This document shows, in pieces, positions 11,897 through 24,196 of a stretch of 64,000 nt of DNA. Each line of letters opens with the position of its first letter. Within the stretch, counting starts at the first letter, position 1. The translations under genes and the position numbers were made by a program. The stretch spans positions 2,728,001 through 2,792,000 of the forward strand of contig JAWZSP010000001.1 of the NCBI GenBank assembly GCA_034401135.1, written 5' to 3'. This DNA is from Volutella citrinella (Eukaryota; Ascomycota; Sordariomycetes; Hypocreales; Nectriaceae). Under the pieces are notes generated by a model that saw only the letters and a program-made list of their open reading frames with translations, made no database searches and was not told where the DNA came from.

Positions 11897-13681
11897 ATGG
11901 GGACCGAGCTAGCTTCCCACGAGGACGAGTACCGCCCTCCACTGCCGCCGAGACCATCGACGAGTTCTGGTGTCGACCCCAAGGCCCTCCAAGGCCATGC
12001 AACGACGGCAATAACTCCTGTGGAGATACAAACGCAGTCCTTCCCAGATGGCTCCCGTGGCACGTTTCCCACGCCGGGGCCCGATTCCGTCCCCAGCCCA
12101 GCCGATAGCGGCCCTGCGACGCCCAACCACAGCCTCGGCGGGGAGGCAGATGATGCTGCCAGCGTCATGAGCTTTGCGCCAACCATGCGCCCTGCCGGTG
12201 ACATCGCAAGCCTGTTAGTCGGGGAGCTCCATAAGAAGAGTCCCGCTTGGAACATGCTGCGATCACAATCTGCGTACGTCCCCCCGTTCGAGAAGCACAG
12301 GAGCGGCAAGCAGGATGCAATGGCGGACTTCAACCAAGAGTTCGATCCGATTCCTGAAGGAGAAAATGCGAACCTTGATGACGATGAAAAGCTGGCGCTC
12401 TGGACATCGAAACTGAAGCACTACCTCATCTTGTCGTCAGCTGGAAAGCCAATCTGGAGTCGACATGGGGACCTGAGTGTCATCAACGCATCCATGGGCG
12501 TCGTGCAAACAATAATATCCTTTTACGAAGGGGCGGGTAACCCACTTCAGGGATTCTCTGCGGGCAGCACTAGATTCGTCATTTTGACGCAGGGGCCGCT
12601 TTATTTCGTGGCCATCAGCAAGCTCGGCGAAAGCGATTCTCAGCTTAGAGCACAGTTGGAAGCGCTATACATGCAGATACTGTCAACTCTAACCTTACCA
12701 GCCCTAAAAAACATATTTGCAAACCGACCCTCCTCTGACCTGAGGAAGCCACTTCAGGGCACAGAATCCTTGCTTTCGTCCCTGGCCGATAACTTCACCA
12801 AAGGATCTGCGTCTGCCCTTCTTGGATCACTTGAATGTCTGAGGCTGAGGAAATCTCAGCGGCACAAGATTAATAATACGTTCTTGAAATCGAGGAGCGA
12901 CAAGCTACTATATGGTTTGATTGTAGCCGGTGGGAAGCTGGTGAGCGTGATACGCCCTAGACGTCACTCTCTACACCCCAGCGATCTTCAGCTTATTTTC
13001 AATATGCTCTTCGAGAGCGGGGGCATCAAGGGTGGTGGTGGTGAAAACTGGATTCCCCTATGTTTGCCAGCATTCAACAACAGAGGGTACCTCTACATGT
13101 ACGTCAGCTTCTTCGATGGCACCTCTGGAGAGCAAGCAGCGTCCCCGGCTGCGACCGAAGGGCGTTCAGAAGACGAGGAAACCGCGATGATCCTCATCAG
13201 CGCGGACCGCGAAAGCTTCTTCGATCTCCAACAGATGCGGGACAAGGTTGCACAGCAGCTGGCCAAGAACGGCATGCTCTCGATCATTCAAAATGCCACC
13301 CGGATGGGCCGTTCGAAGGCCACCGACATAGCGCCCGGCAGCCAGGTCAGCCATTTCCTGTACAAGTCACGAGCGAATGTGCAGTTTTGTATGGCTGCTC
13401 TGGAGCCGCCTTTCACACGGCTCGTCGAGAGGAGAAGGCTGATGACGGCCTACCACGAACTGCACGCCGCCACCCACGCGAAGCATGCGCATCTCAAAGT
13501 CCTGCATTCGGTCGGCGAAGACTCGACATCTTTGGCCTGGATCACACCCGTGTTTGAATTCTACTGCGTCGCGGGGCCGAATGTATCCAGGGCCACGATA
13601 ACTCAAGGCGCAAACAAAATCATTCAGTGGGCAAAGCGGGAAGAAGAACGTTTGTTCATTATCGGTGGCGGCGTATTCTAA
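11897..13681 (+). CDS. mon1: MON1, subunit of the Mon1-Ccz1 Rab7 exchange factor
   Basis: A single uninterrupted exon of 594 codons starting in a good context (ACACAATGG). Residues 1-150 are a disordered Pro/Ser-rich leader. From about residue 160 come the longin-type blocks: [20 protein letters not shown] (LD1), then a second block with [19 protein letters not shown] and [12 protein letters not shown], and a third near the C-terminus with [12 protein letters not shown]. These are hallmark MON1 segments. Mon1 binds Ccz1, activates Rab7/Ypt7 on late endosomes and vacuoles, and is needed for vacuole fusion and autophagy. It is transcribed away from dopA, another endomembrane gene. Length agrees with other filamentous fungi (about 600-650 aa). 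Confidence 0.93.
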   Translation: MGTELASHEDEYRPPLPPRPSTSSGVDPKALQGHATTAITPVEIQTQSFPDGSRGTFPTPGPDSVPSPADSGPATPNHSLGGEADDAASVMSFAPTMRPAGDIASLLVGELHKKSPAWNMLRSQSAYVPPFEKHRSGKQDAMADFNQEFDPIPEGENANLDDDEKLALWTSKLKHYLILSSAGKPIWSRHGDLSVINASMGVVQTIISFYEGAGNPLQGFSAGSTRFVILTQGPLYFVAISKLGESDSQLRAQLEALYMQILSTLTLPALKNIFANRPSSDLRKPLQGTESLLSSLADNFTKGSASALLGSLECLRLRKSQRHKINNTFLKSRSDKLLYGLIVAGGKLVSVIRPRRHSLHPSDLQLIFNMLFESGGIKGGGGENWIPLCLPAFNNRGYLYMYVSFFDGTSGEQAASPAATEGRSEDEETAMILISADRESFFDLQQMRDKVAQQLAKNGMLSIIQNATRMGRSKATDIAPGSQVSHFLYKSRANVQFCMAALEPPFTRLVERRRLMTAYHELHAATHAKHAHLKVLHSVGEDSTSLAWITPVFEFYCVAGPNVSRATITQGANKIIQWAKREEERLFIIGGGVF

Positions 13682-13824
13682 GCCCACCTCTCCGTTGTAT
13701 CATCCAGACATCAAGCTCGTTATTCCAGGCGGACGACGTCCGCAACGCCGTAGTAGGTAGTGCCTCGACCACCCAAAGTAGAATCCCAACCAATTATATA
13801 CAGATAGCAATGGTACATTAGCGA

Positions 13825-14391
13825 TTATTGGGTCCTTGACTTTGGTACTTTGTCCTTGGTAACAGCTACTTGTGAGTAGCTGTTTGCCCGCTCGACGCCG
13901 CCCATGTCCGAGGTTGATGTGACGCTAGGTGATGATGGGAGGACAGCACTGCTCTTCCTTCGATCCCGGTCGCCGTTGGAAGCGTAGTCACTCTTGGCTC
14001 CGGGGCGAGATCGGACTGCAGTCCAAGACTTTTTTGCCCATTCCAAAACACGATCGTTGATTGTCGACCGTCGCTTGGCCTCTGAGTCCCAAGAAGGGTC
14101 CTGGAAGCGCAGAGGAGACTGGGCCTGCTGCGTGGTCGCCTTTGTGGGGTTGCCGAAAGACGGGCGTCGATAGCTATCGGCGCTCAAGCTGGTGCGGCTG
14201 TTGGAGGGATAGCTCATGCTATCGGTGGCGAGAGTCGTCCTTGAGGCATTCATCAGGGCCTCTGAAAATGGTGCATCAAAGTCCTCGATGAACCTGGGGC
14301 TCCTGAGCGGGCTAGGGGAGAGCTGTGACTCTCCTTGTACCCGCTCAGGCAAGGGGAGTTGCACAGACAGGTCTGGTTTGCGGGAGGCCAT
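13825..14391 (-). CDS. Uncharacterised Ser/Arg-rich protein, 188 aa
   Basis: Single-exon frame from an ATG at 14391. The product begins MASRKPDLSVQLPLPERV and is rich in Ser, Pro and Arg, with SP and RRPS motifs that look like phosphorylation sites. A short predicted helix (NDRVLEWAKKSWTAVRSR, about residues 112-129) is the only segment likely to fold. There is no signal peptide, membrane segment or known domain. It converges on mon1, leaving about 140 bp between the stops. The amino acid pattern looks like a genuine conserved fungal protein, but I cannot name it. Confidence 0.6.
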   Translation of the reverse strand: MASRKPDLSVQLPLPERVQGESQLSPSPLRSPRFIEDFDAPFSEALMNASRTTLATDSMSYPSNSRTSLSADSYRRPSFGNPTKATTQQAQSPLRFQDPSWDSEAKRRSTINDRVLEWAKKSWTAVRSRPGAKSDYASNGDRDRRKSSAVLPSSPSVTSTSDMGGVERANSYSQVAVTKDKVPKSRTQ

Positions 14392-16232
14392 GATGGGCAG
14401 GACAACGGAATGTCAGGAGCGGGTATTGATCGGATTCTCTGGACGGGGTACCCGCTGGCGGCGAAGTTCAGTGCGAGTATGTGATGAAGCCAGGTGCTGT
14501 TAGGATGCTGTGATCGAGAGCTGGTGTATCATTCGATATCGAGATGCCATAGATGACTGACGATGGATCGTTGACGCGGCTTTGCTTCGGTTTTGTTTAC
14601 ATTGAAGAGCCAGACTGTCCCAAACGGAGGGAAGCTCTTTTTCTTTTATTGAAAACCTACTGCACGCGTGACCGAGGACTCAATCTAGGCTGGACGGGCG
14701 CCCAATACCGTCGAAAGTTCAAGGCCTGGGCTGGGTCCCCTGGACAATCATGCGGATGTTCGTTGACAAGCTTGCAAGGGTGCAGCCCAAGTGGGCTATG
14801 CGGGGTTGCGGTGGCCAGTGGGTGCTCGTGGTGAGTGCCATGGGAGGCCACAAGGTTAGAAAGCCCTGAAGGTTATACCTAAACGAGGAAACGGGGCAAG
14901 CCACCTCGGGAACCCCTTGGACAAGACTGGCGAGCTTTTGTGATCTGTGCTTTGACGGCTTCCAGAATGGACCAGTGGCCATCGACTAGACCCAGGCTCA
15001 GACGACCGGCTGATGGCCAGGGGTGCGAATGGGTGCCACCCGACTTCCGAGGCTCGCAGAGCACATCTGAGACGAAGCTGTGACTCACGCTACGGAACTC
15101 AGTCGGTAGTGGCGGGGCTGGCTCGGTTTCTGCTTCAGCAGCGGCGCTGCAGGTCCGAGGTGGTCTCGATGCTGTTGGGAGGAATGTCGCCAGGATAATT
15201 GTACCGTGTTACGCGTACCGCGTGTAGGCATACGTGCATGAGACCAGGCAGATATACAGATTAGATGGTTAATACTTCCATCGGTGCAATCGCAATGATT
15301 CGTCGGTCGTCCCTCAGGGAGCTGAAGGCAAGCGTGGTGCATCATGTACAGCGTCCGTAGTTTGTTCATCCTTCGTAGCCAGCCCCAAATCTCGGGTGTT
15401 CAAAGAGATGCTAGCTTGTGGTTACGTCAAAATGGCTTGTGATTGGTGGGCGCTGCACCCTTGACTGATATGGCATGGAATATCGCAGGAGTTGTGAGAT
15501 CTGGTTGAGGTGAGAACCTGCGATTGGCACTCCTATGCTTTTTTTTTTGTTCAAAGCGACTTTCTTGCGGCAAATGACGCAGGTTGCCTTTGCAAACAAA
15601 TTCTCATTATGTGCGCGGCTTGCAACAGAAGCAGAAGAACGCGCCTTCCCCCTCCCCTCACCCCCTAGATCAACTCAAGGGAGCAGCCTCGCGCATGTAT
15701 TGAAGCACAGCATGCCAGCTGGAGGTAAGCAGGCGAGGCAAGAGCGCCTACCGGACTCTGGCTGGCATGCTGGGCAAGTGAAGAACCGCTCTTGCGCCTT
15801 TCCATGTCCCCCTTGCCATGCCCAAGTAGTAGTCATATGTCTCGACGCGTGTGATCGCAAAAGCAAAGCAAGCCCAAACGGCAACATGAGAATGGTTGCA
15901 CCTGCCTCCATCGCAACGACAGCGACCACAGCAACGCGAAGTCTTCGCCGTCGTGGCTTCCTCCGACCAGCCTGATCTGCTGGCCAGACTGGGCAGCGTC
16001 GCGATATGCCCAACTACCTGCCATTGATGACGCCTACCTCTCATCCTCCACCTCCAAGGATGCATTGCGGTGCCTGGTTGTGAAGGCTTCTGACAGTCTC
16101 CAAACGCCCCTCCCACTTCTTGGTCTTCTTGATCTCTTGGACTTGTTGATGAATACCTCCCCATATTGCTTTCCCCATATCATTGTCTAAAGCTTCGCAA
16201 CCCGAGGGGCATCGGAGCATTGTTGCCCCTCG
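14392..16232. other. Long intergenic region
   Basis: About 1.8 kb between divergently transcribed uncharacterised genes. There are T-runs near 15539 and pyrimidine-rich stretches near 15640. Open frames on both strands are short and lack coding character. No RNA gene was recognised. Confidence 0.45.
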
Positions 16233-19200
16233 ATGGATCTCGAAGCTGCACGACAGCGGTCCGCCAGCCATGGCTCTTTTCACGGCGCCAACCGCCCCCA
16301 TGGCCGACCGACAAACTACTCACACCCGAGGCCACCTTCGCAGAGACGGCCGCCTCTACGCAATCTGACGGAAAACCCAAACCTGCTTCGCTCGCCTGGG
16401 CCACTGGAGAGCATGTTGAAGACAACCACAGAGACAGGCGATATCGGATTGTTCTCCATCAAACCCACCACCTCCCCAGCCCCCTACAGCCATCGACCGA
16501 AGAAGAGACCAAGTTTCGGAGACAACAGCTTTCTGGACCGACCGTATTCCAGGGGACTTGATGATGGGTATGCCCATGATAACCGCAAGGATTTGCCCTC
16601 GTACCGAGATACCACTTCCGAAATCATTTCCCTCTACAGCCCATCTGTTCATCCGTCGTACTACAGGTCCCATTCGCCCTCAGTTGATGACGGGCAACGT
16701 TCGTACTCCATCACAACTTGTGGCTCGGGCAAGGTGTCCCTTCACAGGCCTACCTGCACAGCTCAGAGTTTACCCAGCGCCGCGGGACTCCAACGGCCTC
16801 GGTCACCGTTCCCATATCCAGCACGCCTAAGGCGTCCTGGTGTTCGGCCATGCTCTCCTGCAATGACAGAGAGTGGGGTGATTGGTTACAGTCGAATGAT
16901 TGAACTTAATAGATCATCATATGTAGGCCAAATGCCCACCTCTTGCTTTTTCTCCTATTGCTTTTTCTAAGGACTGACCATTGCAAAGCGTACCAACCAG
17001 GGGCTGCACAGGCCCTTTCCAAGCTTGGGGGCTCATCGTTTCCCACCATTATCATCCCGGAGAGACATGAATAGATCTACCTCTTCCTTGCCTACGTCGA
17101 TCACGCCAAACTTCTACGGCTCCATGCCGCATCGTTCGCGAACACCGAACTCGGTATTGTATTGCCATCAGAGGTTTCAGAACGTACCTCTCCCTAGCGA
17201 TCAAAGCGTTCGATCCAACAGCCTCATCTCAATTCTTGAGATGTATCAAAGGCCCCCCACTTTCAACAATCCATCTGAGCCAATGCCTTCGACAGGTTCT
17301 TTTTACTACGACTATACTGAGGATTTTGAAACCAATGCTGCTCCCGAGGCCGAAGTCACTGCACCGCTTTGCCCTATCCCACAGAGAGCCGGCAGCAATA
17401 GTAGGCCCATGGTGCTACGTGAGGATAGCCATGGCCACCTCGACGCCGTCGGATCATCTGCAAATGACCAACTGAAGCCATTTGAAGAAAATCTGAACGG
17501 GGATTCACAAAAAAGCCAAGCTACGGAGGCGGGTTCCGCCGTTAGCAACAAAAGCACCGACACCAAAGAGAAGGCGCTCGAGACAGAGCCAACGGTCTTT
17601 ACAGGCCATGGAGACGAGCAGCCTAAAGAGTGCCTCGCTGGACCAGAGGAGGGTAGGCCAGAACAAACTTGTATGCCAAGCGTGTCCCATATTATTGTGG
17701 ACAACGCCTCTACTGGATGCCCACCTGAGCTCCCTCCGCAGAGTTCTAGTCCCACTCCCCAACCGACACCGAGGGCACTTGAGCAACCCATTGATGCCAA
17801 CTCGCCACAGAAGGCGAATCATCGCCATCAAAGCCCGATAAATACTCACCGACAACTTGTCTGGCCACTGAATGACACCTTACCAAATGGTTGCAGTCAA
17901 TCCTTCCCCAAGAAATCACAAACATCACGCGTGAGTTTCAGCAGAACAAGGTGTACCCTTGACCCGTCATTGTCCGAGTTTGCCTCGCTTGTGACAAATT
18001 TCGACAAGATCACGAAAGTCCCAATATGCAATAAGGACGAGGATATGCCATGCAGCCCCGAAAAGGAAACAAAGGATAGGAAGACAACCGGGACCCGGCC
18101 CGCTTTCAAAAGAGCATCGACCACGTCTCTAAGCGACAATGAGGGCAAGAACTCGCCTTTCAAGAGACACCACCGTCGCAATCTTGCAACTGCATGGCTT
18201 GACTCGTCCAAGCACGCGCCTGCCCCGGGAACTACGGATACAAAAGCTACCACACACACAGTCCTTAAAAATTGCGTATTCCCTACACAGCTCCGCAAGG
18301 TGGCCAGCAGCACACCCCGGCTGATGAAGTCCTTGCCTCCATTACCAAGACAGGCGGAAGAGACATCAAATTCCCCAGGAGTCAGTTCTTCAACTGAAGA
18401 AGTTTCAACCAACCTGCTCTTTCCGAGTTCTGTGGATGGTCCCGAGACGGAACAAGGGCAAAAGACTTCCAGAAAGTTGAGAGTGTTGAAGCCTTTCACC
18501 ACAGGCAAGACCACCGATTCGGGTCCCAAAGCAGCCACGAGAAACCATTCCAGAATAAAGTTGAGAACCCGACCTTCACTAGCACGCGAGTCTGGGGATA
18601 AAAAATCCCGAGGCATCGTCACAGCTGCGGACAAGAGCTCTGAAAGACTGAAAGCGCCGAAGCTCAAGCTCAAAGTATCTAGGAAACCACTAGAAAGAGG
18701 ATGCCCCCTTCATGATGTTTCCTTGTTACGAAGTCCTAGTCTGGAGACATGCGCCTCCTTTTCTGAACTTGGTGATCGCGCCAAGCAGGATATTTATACG
18801 ACCCGCTGTAGCCTGGAAGACGCATTCCATCACCAAGGCCCTGAAACTGCTCGGACGAAGACCACTGGAACATCAGCTTCTCACCTCGACCCCCCGACTC
18901 AGCAGTCAGAACAGTTTGACATATCGTATCCACCGTCCCCAAGTACTTCTGAAACAATAGTAGTAGCCCCAATGAAGAGCTTTATGGCAATGAGCGATAC
19001 GCAGGACCAGACGTCGAGGTCTTCACTGGCGAAGCACAGAGGCGGGTTACGGTGTAAAATGTCGCTTCTTGGGCTCCGCGCCGCGGGATCACCAAAAGAA
19101 AAGCACGAAAAGGGCCGGAAAGCGTCGTTGATTCGGGAAGATGGCCACAAGATGAAAAAGGTGGCTCGCCAGTCTTCTCGTGGACCACGAAGGAGAGGTC

Positions 19201-19340
19201 GAGGCGGCCAGAGGCGGAATGTTAGCTTTGCATCGGTCAGGGAGCATGGGCGTGTCAAACGCTGGGCTGCCGAAGCACAGCGAGCGGTGCGATCGTGTGT
19301 GAGGCGAACATTCGATCGGACATCACAGTCAAGTGAATGA
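16233..19340 (+). CDS. Large, mostly disordered protein of unknown function
   Basis: Two exons: 16233-16922 and 16989-19340, joined in phase 0 through a 66-nt intron with donor GTAGGC and a GACTGAC branch site. An in-phase alternative acceptor at 17000 (CCAG) would remove four residues. The product is about 1013 aa. The N-terminal 230 residues contain a conserved-looking block (TTSEIISLYSPSVHPSYYRS) and a second with LQRPRSPFPYPARLRRPGVR. The remainder is low-complexity Ser/Thr/Pro/Lys sequence ending in a strongly basic tail (RGPRRRGRGGQRRNVSF near residue 970). No catalytic or binding domain is visible. The basic tail could bind nucleic acid or membranes, which is speculation. Confidence 0.72.
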
Positions 19341-19878
19341 CTTGAGTGCGCCTTGCGCTGGGATCTCCCTTTGGCAATTGGCAGCCATGGCATCGCTGCA
19401 TATAGATGGACTGAGCTGGGCTGAGCTGGTGGGTGAGCGGGGGCCTACTGAGCCAGACAGACTACTTAACGTTATTCATGTCTGAGTTAGAAAGCGAGCT
19501 TTCAATCATGATACCAATCATCATCAAACCCCGGTTTCTCGATGCGTCAGAACAGGGTGTAAATCACTGAAATCACATGCGCAAGTGAGGGGTACAACAA
19601 GTCTTCTTGTTTTGCAGTAGGTAAATTATGCTAGTCATGTTTTACAAACAAGAGGCTGATGCAAGTGACAGGAAGAATGGCTGAGTCAAAAATTACCTGG
19701 AGAGAAATCCGCATCCCATGATGGATAACCCGAAACGAAACGCCTCAAACTCCGAGCCTAGTTGTTGTTACGATGCGCAGCATCACATCGTGGGGTATCA
19801 TCAAGAGCGTCGCCATGGTATGCGCAGCTCGCGTAAGTAAATAAGGGAGTAGATGAGATCGAATGTTACCAGACTTTA
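19341..19878. other. Convergent 3' region
   Basis: About 540 bp between the disordered-protein gene and the carboxylesterase, both ending here. A CTGAGCTGGGCTGAGCTGG duplication lies near 19410-19430. No coding signal. Confidence 0.45.
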
Positions 19879-22133
19879 CTACTGTCCGGTAGCGTTCCTC
19901 ATGTCGTACCAAAGGCCACAGCGTTGGGCCTCGGCTTCAGGCACCGACTCCATGGTCGAATTTTTGAGCTCCAGCACAAGCCGACGGCGGTTCTCGCCCC
20001 ATGGTTGCCATTCTGGAGTGCCGTTGTAACGGTGTGGGTTGGGATTCAACGACCGGACGAAGCTAATCCAGTAATGCATTACGATGGGGACCATACCGGC
20101 ATTGTATGTGAAATAACTCGAGTCGGCGTTGATGATATTTTCGGGGCCATAGACGGCGGCAATCTCAAAGACGTGGGGGACGCCGTTGCCAGAGGATATG
20201 AGGGCTTCGCTCTGCAAGTTGTAGCGGTATGACCAGACAGGCGAGCCGGACATGCCCTGGACACCGGAGAAGAGAGTCTCGGCGAGGTAGCTGGTGGGGC
20301 AGTTGAAGGTGCCTTCGCCGTAGGCGAGAGCGGCGGAAGGCCACCATTTGGCCCAGTTGGGAAGTTTCTTCTCCTCGGGATAGGCCTCGACGAGCTCCGC
20401 GGTCTGATTGGGACTGAGCCTGGGATAATTGTCGACGATGAAGTCGCTGAACTCGTCCGAGGTTGCCACGTTTCGCGCAAAGCTGGTGCCCTCTATTGGA
20501 GAAGAAGACAAGGGTGTGTCAGTGGTTGTCAAGCAAGGAGCAAAACGAGACAGGGCAGTTTCAGGAAGCGCATACCGTTGGTGCAGGCCCCGATGAGAAT
20601 GGGCACCTTGACGAAGTTCCCTTCGTCATACAGGTTGTAGAGGGTGTCATTGAGCATGTCGCCATCTGTGCAGGGAAGCCAGTAGAAGTTGGGATCATCG
20701 GTGCGTCCCTTGAAAGGCATGGGCTTGTTGTTTTCCTGCAACTCATTCGAGTCTTTCCCACGCAGGCAGTCCATGGGCTTCTCGGTCTTGCCGCACCCAG
20801 TCCCGGTCAGCAGACGATCGAACTGGTACTCGAGAGCTGAGACGTTGGACTGGCCGGGCCAGAAGGTGGACTCGAAAATGGCCCCTGAAAACAGACGGTC
20901 GTCACGACCACCATAGGCGGCGAGCTGGAGTGACACGGAGCCGGCGCCGGCGGACATGCCCTGGAGGATGACCTGGGAAGGGTCGCCACCAAACTTGGCA
21001 ATGTGGTCCTGGATCCAGTGGAGGAGGAATCGCTGGTCGAGGAGACCGGCGTTCAGGGCACCGTCCTCCTGGACGGCTTTCCCAGCGAGGAATCCGTACA
21101 GGGAGACGCGATAGTTGAATGTCACAAGAACCATTTTGTTTCCCGAAGTCTCGACGAGTCGCGAGCCGTTGAGAAAGGGATTCGACAGGTAGTTGTAGCC
21201 TGCGCAGGTCAGCAAGAACATTCGGACGGCAGGGGAGCAGGAGGGGGAGCGACTCACCACCGCCCTGGAAGTACACCATGACGGGCAATTTGTCGGCAGC
21301 CGTGGCGTTGGCTGGTGCCCAGACGTTTACGAAGAGGCAGTCCTCGCTGGCGCTCTTGGTCGGGGTTTGGCCCCATGACAAGCAGCCAGCCTTGTGCTAC
21401 AACGAAGGTGGTGTTAGCATGCTGCTACTCGCACAACGATGGAGCTGGAATGGATCAGGGGAGCCCTCTCACCCTCTGCGCAAGTTGCAAGTCGGTCGTC
21501 ACATTGGGCGCGACGGGGGCACGCCATCGCAGGTCCCCCGTTGGTGGTTGCGCAAAGCGCATGCCCAGATACTCTTCTAGGCCGTTGCTCTGGGAGCTTC
21601 CACGATACCGCGCATAGCCCAGGTCAACTTCGGGTCCGTCATGGGGCTCGGGCTCCGGACCGTCGAGGGGGTTGTTCACATCCTAGGCAAGGGGATCAGC
21701 TCTATGCGCGATGCCGGAGTTATGTGGACGAGGCTCTGGTAAAGTTGCCAGGGTCCTGATTGACATGGCGATTTCCCAGCACAGAAACCAGAGCCCTGGA
21801 GAGGCATGGGGTGTCGATCAGATTGTGGTGAGGCGAGGAGAACCAACATACCTTTTTCTTCAACCCAAAATACAAGCCTAGGGACAAGGCCAGGGCGACA
21901 ACAACCAAGAGAGCCCCAATACCAAGGAAAATGATCAGCCGCCGAGGGCGACAGGGCGGTGGCGGTGGCGGCGGCGGCGGCTGCTGTTGCTGTGGTTGGA
22001 TTTCAGGGGACGTGGGCTGGACGACGTGCGTCTCGGAAATGATGGACCTCTCGGAGCTCGAAGTGCCATAATAAGGGACGTTGATCTTGCTGGGTTTGGG
22101 CGCTGGCCAGGGCATGGCCAGCTTGCCAACCAT
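19879..22133 (-). CDS. Membrane-anchored type-B carboxylesterase (alpha/beta hydrolase)
   Basis: Five exons: 21852-22133, 21473-21682, 21258-21396, 20576-21199 and 19879-20492, all with phase-consistent GT...AG junctions. The product is 622 aa. Residues 1-61 are cytoplasmic-like and end in nine consecutive prolines and a Cys. Residues 66-89 are a single membrane span (LIIFLGIGALLVVVALALSL) flanked by RPRR and KKK, so a type II anchor with the enzyme outside is likely. The esterase domain follows: ASEDCLFVNVWAP signature, oxyanion segment FQGGGYNY, nucleophile elbow GMSAGAGS with Ser293, and a candidate catalytic His in GVPHVFEI. The usual GESAG elbow has Met for Glu. Family members hydrolyse carboxylic esters; the substrate is unknown. 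Confidence 0.88.
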
Positions 22134-23522
22134 GGTGGACGACACGAAACGAAGGATACCGATACAACGCTACAAGGGAAAAGAATGAATGAAAATACTA
22201 ATAATGAGAGAAGAGCCTGCGGCGATCACCAACACCAGGGGACGGGATCTCGGGGCCCATGACGTGGGGACGCTGTGCTTGATGTATCCGCACACAGCGG
22301 GACATGCGACCGGAGCTAGAGGTGCACTGCGGAAAGCCTTGTCTGTATATGAAAAGGCCAACGGCAGGGCAGACCCCAGCAAGGCCGGCGACGACCGAGT
22401 CTGGACTACGTTGAAAGTGCTGTGGGCTCGACTTGCGCAGGAATGATTATGCCAAGTCGCTAGGGGCTGCGCCGGCTGAGTGGAGGAGTGTAAGCCAGGC
22501 GGGCCAGCCAGTGGACAGAGCCCGAGTCGCAGGCACCGCTTATCACCAGGGGCGCCGGGGGGATCGGTATCCAAGGCGGATGTGATGGAGGCTTGGCTCG
22601 GGATGAGGGGGATTCGATCCTGACAGCAGCCGCACTCAAACGTGGGCAGGACACATGCATAATAAATTAATTACTGCTGGGGGAACGCCCATGCGCTCAT
22701 TCATTCACCAGTCGGTCAAGGCCCCATCACGTGGGCGTCTAGTTTGCAGGGCATATGCAAGCAGACATTGGGCGTAGAAGCTGGCGGGGTGTTTCGTCTG
22801 CATCGTCACTCGACCGTCGCCGTCAAACAAGGCCTTTGTGCTAACGGACCGTATCCGCGTCACAACCACACGGGCAAATCAAAACCACAAGGGCTTGCCG
22901 TTCCGCACATGTCATTTCTGCCCACTTTCCGCTGCCTTCGTATCCCAGGAGCTCTAGCAGAATAGCTCCGGCCTCTAGCGCCGTACTTTTCGGCCACCAC
23001 GTCATTCGCGCCATGTGAGTCCCCTGTCAGCCAGCGCTTGCCGGCCACTACCCAATCAGGCACGGGCTGATGACACGGAACGAGTAGTTCACACCCAGGA
23101 GCTTTGATAGAGGTAATTAATGCTGGGCTGCCAATGCCTGAATGCCAACCTGGGCTGGCTGGGCGGTGGGCCGTTGGGGATAAAAAGTAAAAAAAAAAAG
23201 TTTGAGAGTTGAAACGTTTGCTGACAGGGGCAAGGACTGGTCCACGCAGCCTTGGTCTTGTTCTCTCTTGGGCGAATTTCCCCGTCACTTTGCCATCTCA
23301 CGGCATCGAGGAGGACTCTCACTGCTGCCGTAAGATACGAAACAGGGGAAAGCACAAGGGCCGTATCGCCGGAATCGACTCAAATAGGAGCGCAGCACAT
23401 CTTACCCCCCTACACACACCCACACGAGATACCCAATCCCCTTAGATGAGCTCCTGCGCTGCATCCTGCGTAGCTGGCTGCTTCCTCTGGTTTTTGGGGA
23501 GGAACGCTCCAGCACACGAGGC
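22134..23522. other. Upstream region of the carboxylesterase
   Basis: About 1.4 kb with no convincing reading frame. It contains the esterase promoter, an AT-rich TAATAAATTAATTA patch near 22659-22672 and an A-run near 23189. It forms the left edge of a gene-poor island that runs to 27.1 kb. Confidence 0.4.
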
Positions 23523-23750
23523 TCAATGAACCCCTGGCGCCCACATGTCAACGGTCGTGCAGGGATTGACGCAGCCACCACGTGGGGCGAAACGTTCATC
23601 AAGCTGGATGACATGCGTGCGACGGAGCTGATGCTTCACACTGACTCTCAACTGCAGAGATTCGAATTCCTCCCAATCGCCAGTGGCCAGGAATTCCGAG
23701 TGCCTGTCCGGTGCAATCACCCACCGTAATGTCTGGTAGCTGACAAGCAT
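23523..23750 (-). pseudogene. Possible gene fragment, 75 codons
   Basis: A minus-strand frame from ATG 23750 to TGA 23523 has coding-like composition (segments GDWEEFESLQLRVSVKHQLR and HVIQLDERFAPRGGC, ending CTTVDMWAPGVH). No family is recognised. There is no clear upstream exon, and adjacent sequence in other frames is also partly open, so this is most likely a remnant. It could be the terminal exon of an undetected gene. Confidence 0.3.
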
Positions 23751-23977
23751 CCACTCCTTCGTGTGCAGTGCGCGATGCTATCTCGACGAGATGTAATTCG
23801 AATACGATGAGGATCAGTCTTCTGGGATTTGGTGCCACTCTATTAAAAGGTGACGAGAGGCAGGGTAATGGGACCTTCAGGATGCACAGTTCAATGACAC
23901 GGACGCTGATTGCACAGATGCGGTCGAGGCCTAACTTGGTGATTCGATTACAGCTCGGCTTCACCACTTACATCCAC

Positions 23978-23992
23978 TGACGTTGAGCGTCA
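23978..23992. repeat. Perfect inverted repeat TGACG-N5-CGTCA
   Basis: TGACGTTGAGCGTCA lies about 100 bp upstream of the first promoter-like segment at 24080. The arms match half-sites of CRE/ATF-type bZIP factors. Binding is only a possibility. Confidence 0.35.
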
Positions 23993-24079
23993 ACATCCAA
24001 TTACACTGCGATAGAGGGTTTCTATCGACTCTTTCCCATGGATTGATTTATAAAGACAACCCACCAGCCTGTCCAGTTG

Positions 24080-24168
24080 CTGACGCTGAATCAAGGACAG
24101 CTCAGATATAAAGCGGCAGCCGCGTGCTCCCTTGCTCGGGCCTGTCCTCTGTGGCCACCATTCGAAAA
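24080..24168 (+). repeat. Promoter-like direct repeat, copy A
   Basis: This segment starts CTGACGCTGAATCAA, contains GATATAAAG at 24105-24113 (TATA-like) and ends TTCGAAAAAA. It lies directly upstream of the 78-codon ORF. A second, diverged copy is found at 24453-24544. Confidence 0.65.
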
Positions 24169-24196
24169 AAGCCATTTACAAACTCACTCAATAAAA

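Noticed and set aside
22540..22640. Possible tRNA (GATTCGATCC resembling a B box)
   Set aside because: No A box at the proper distance and no cloverleaf stems can be drawn.
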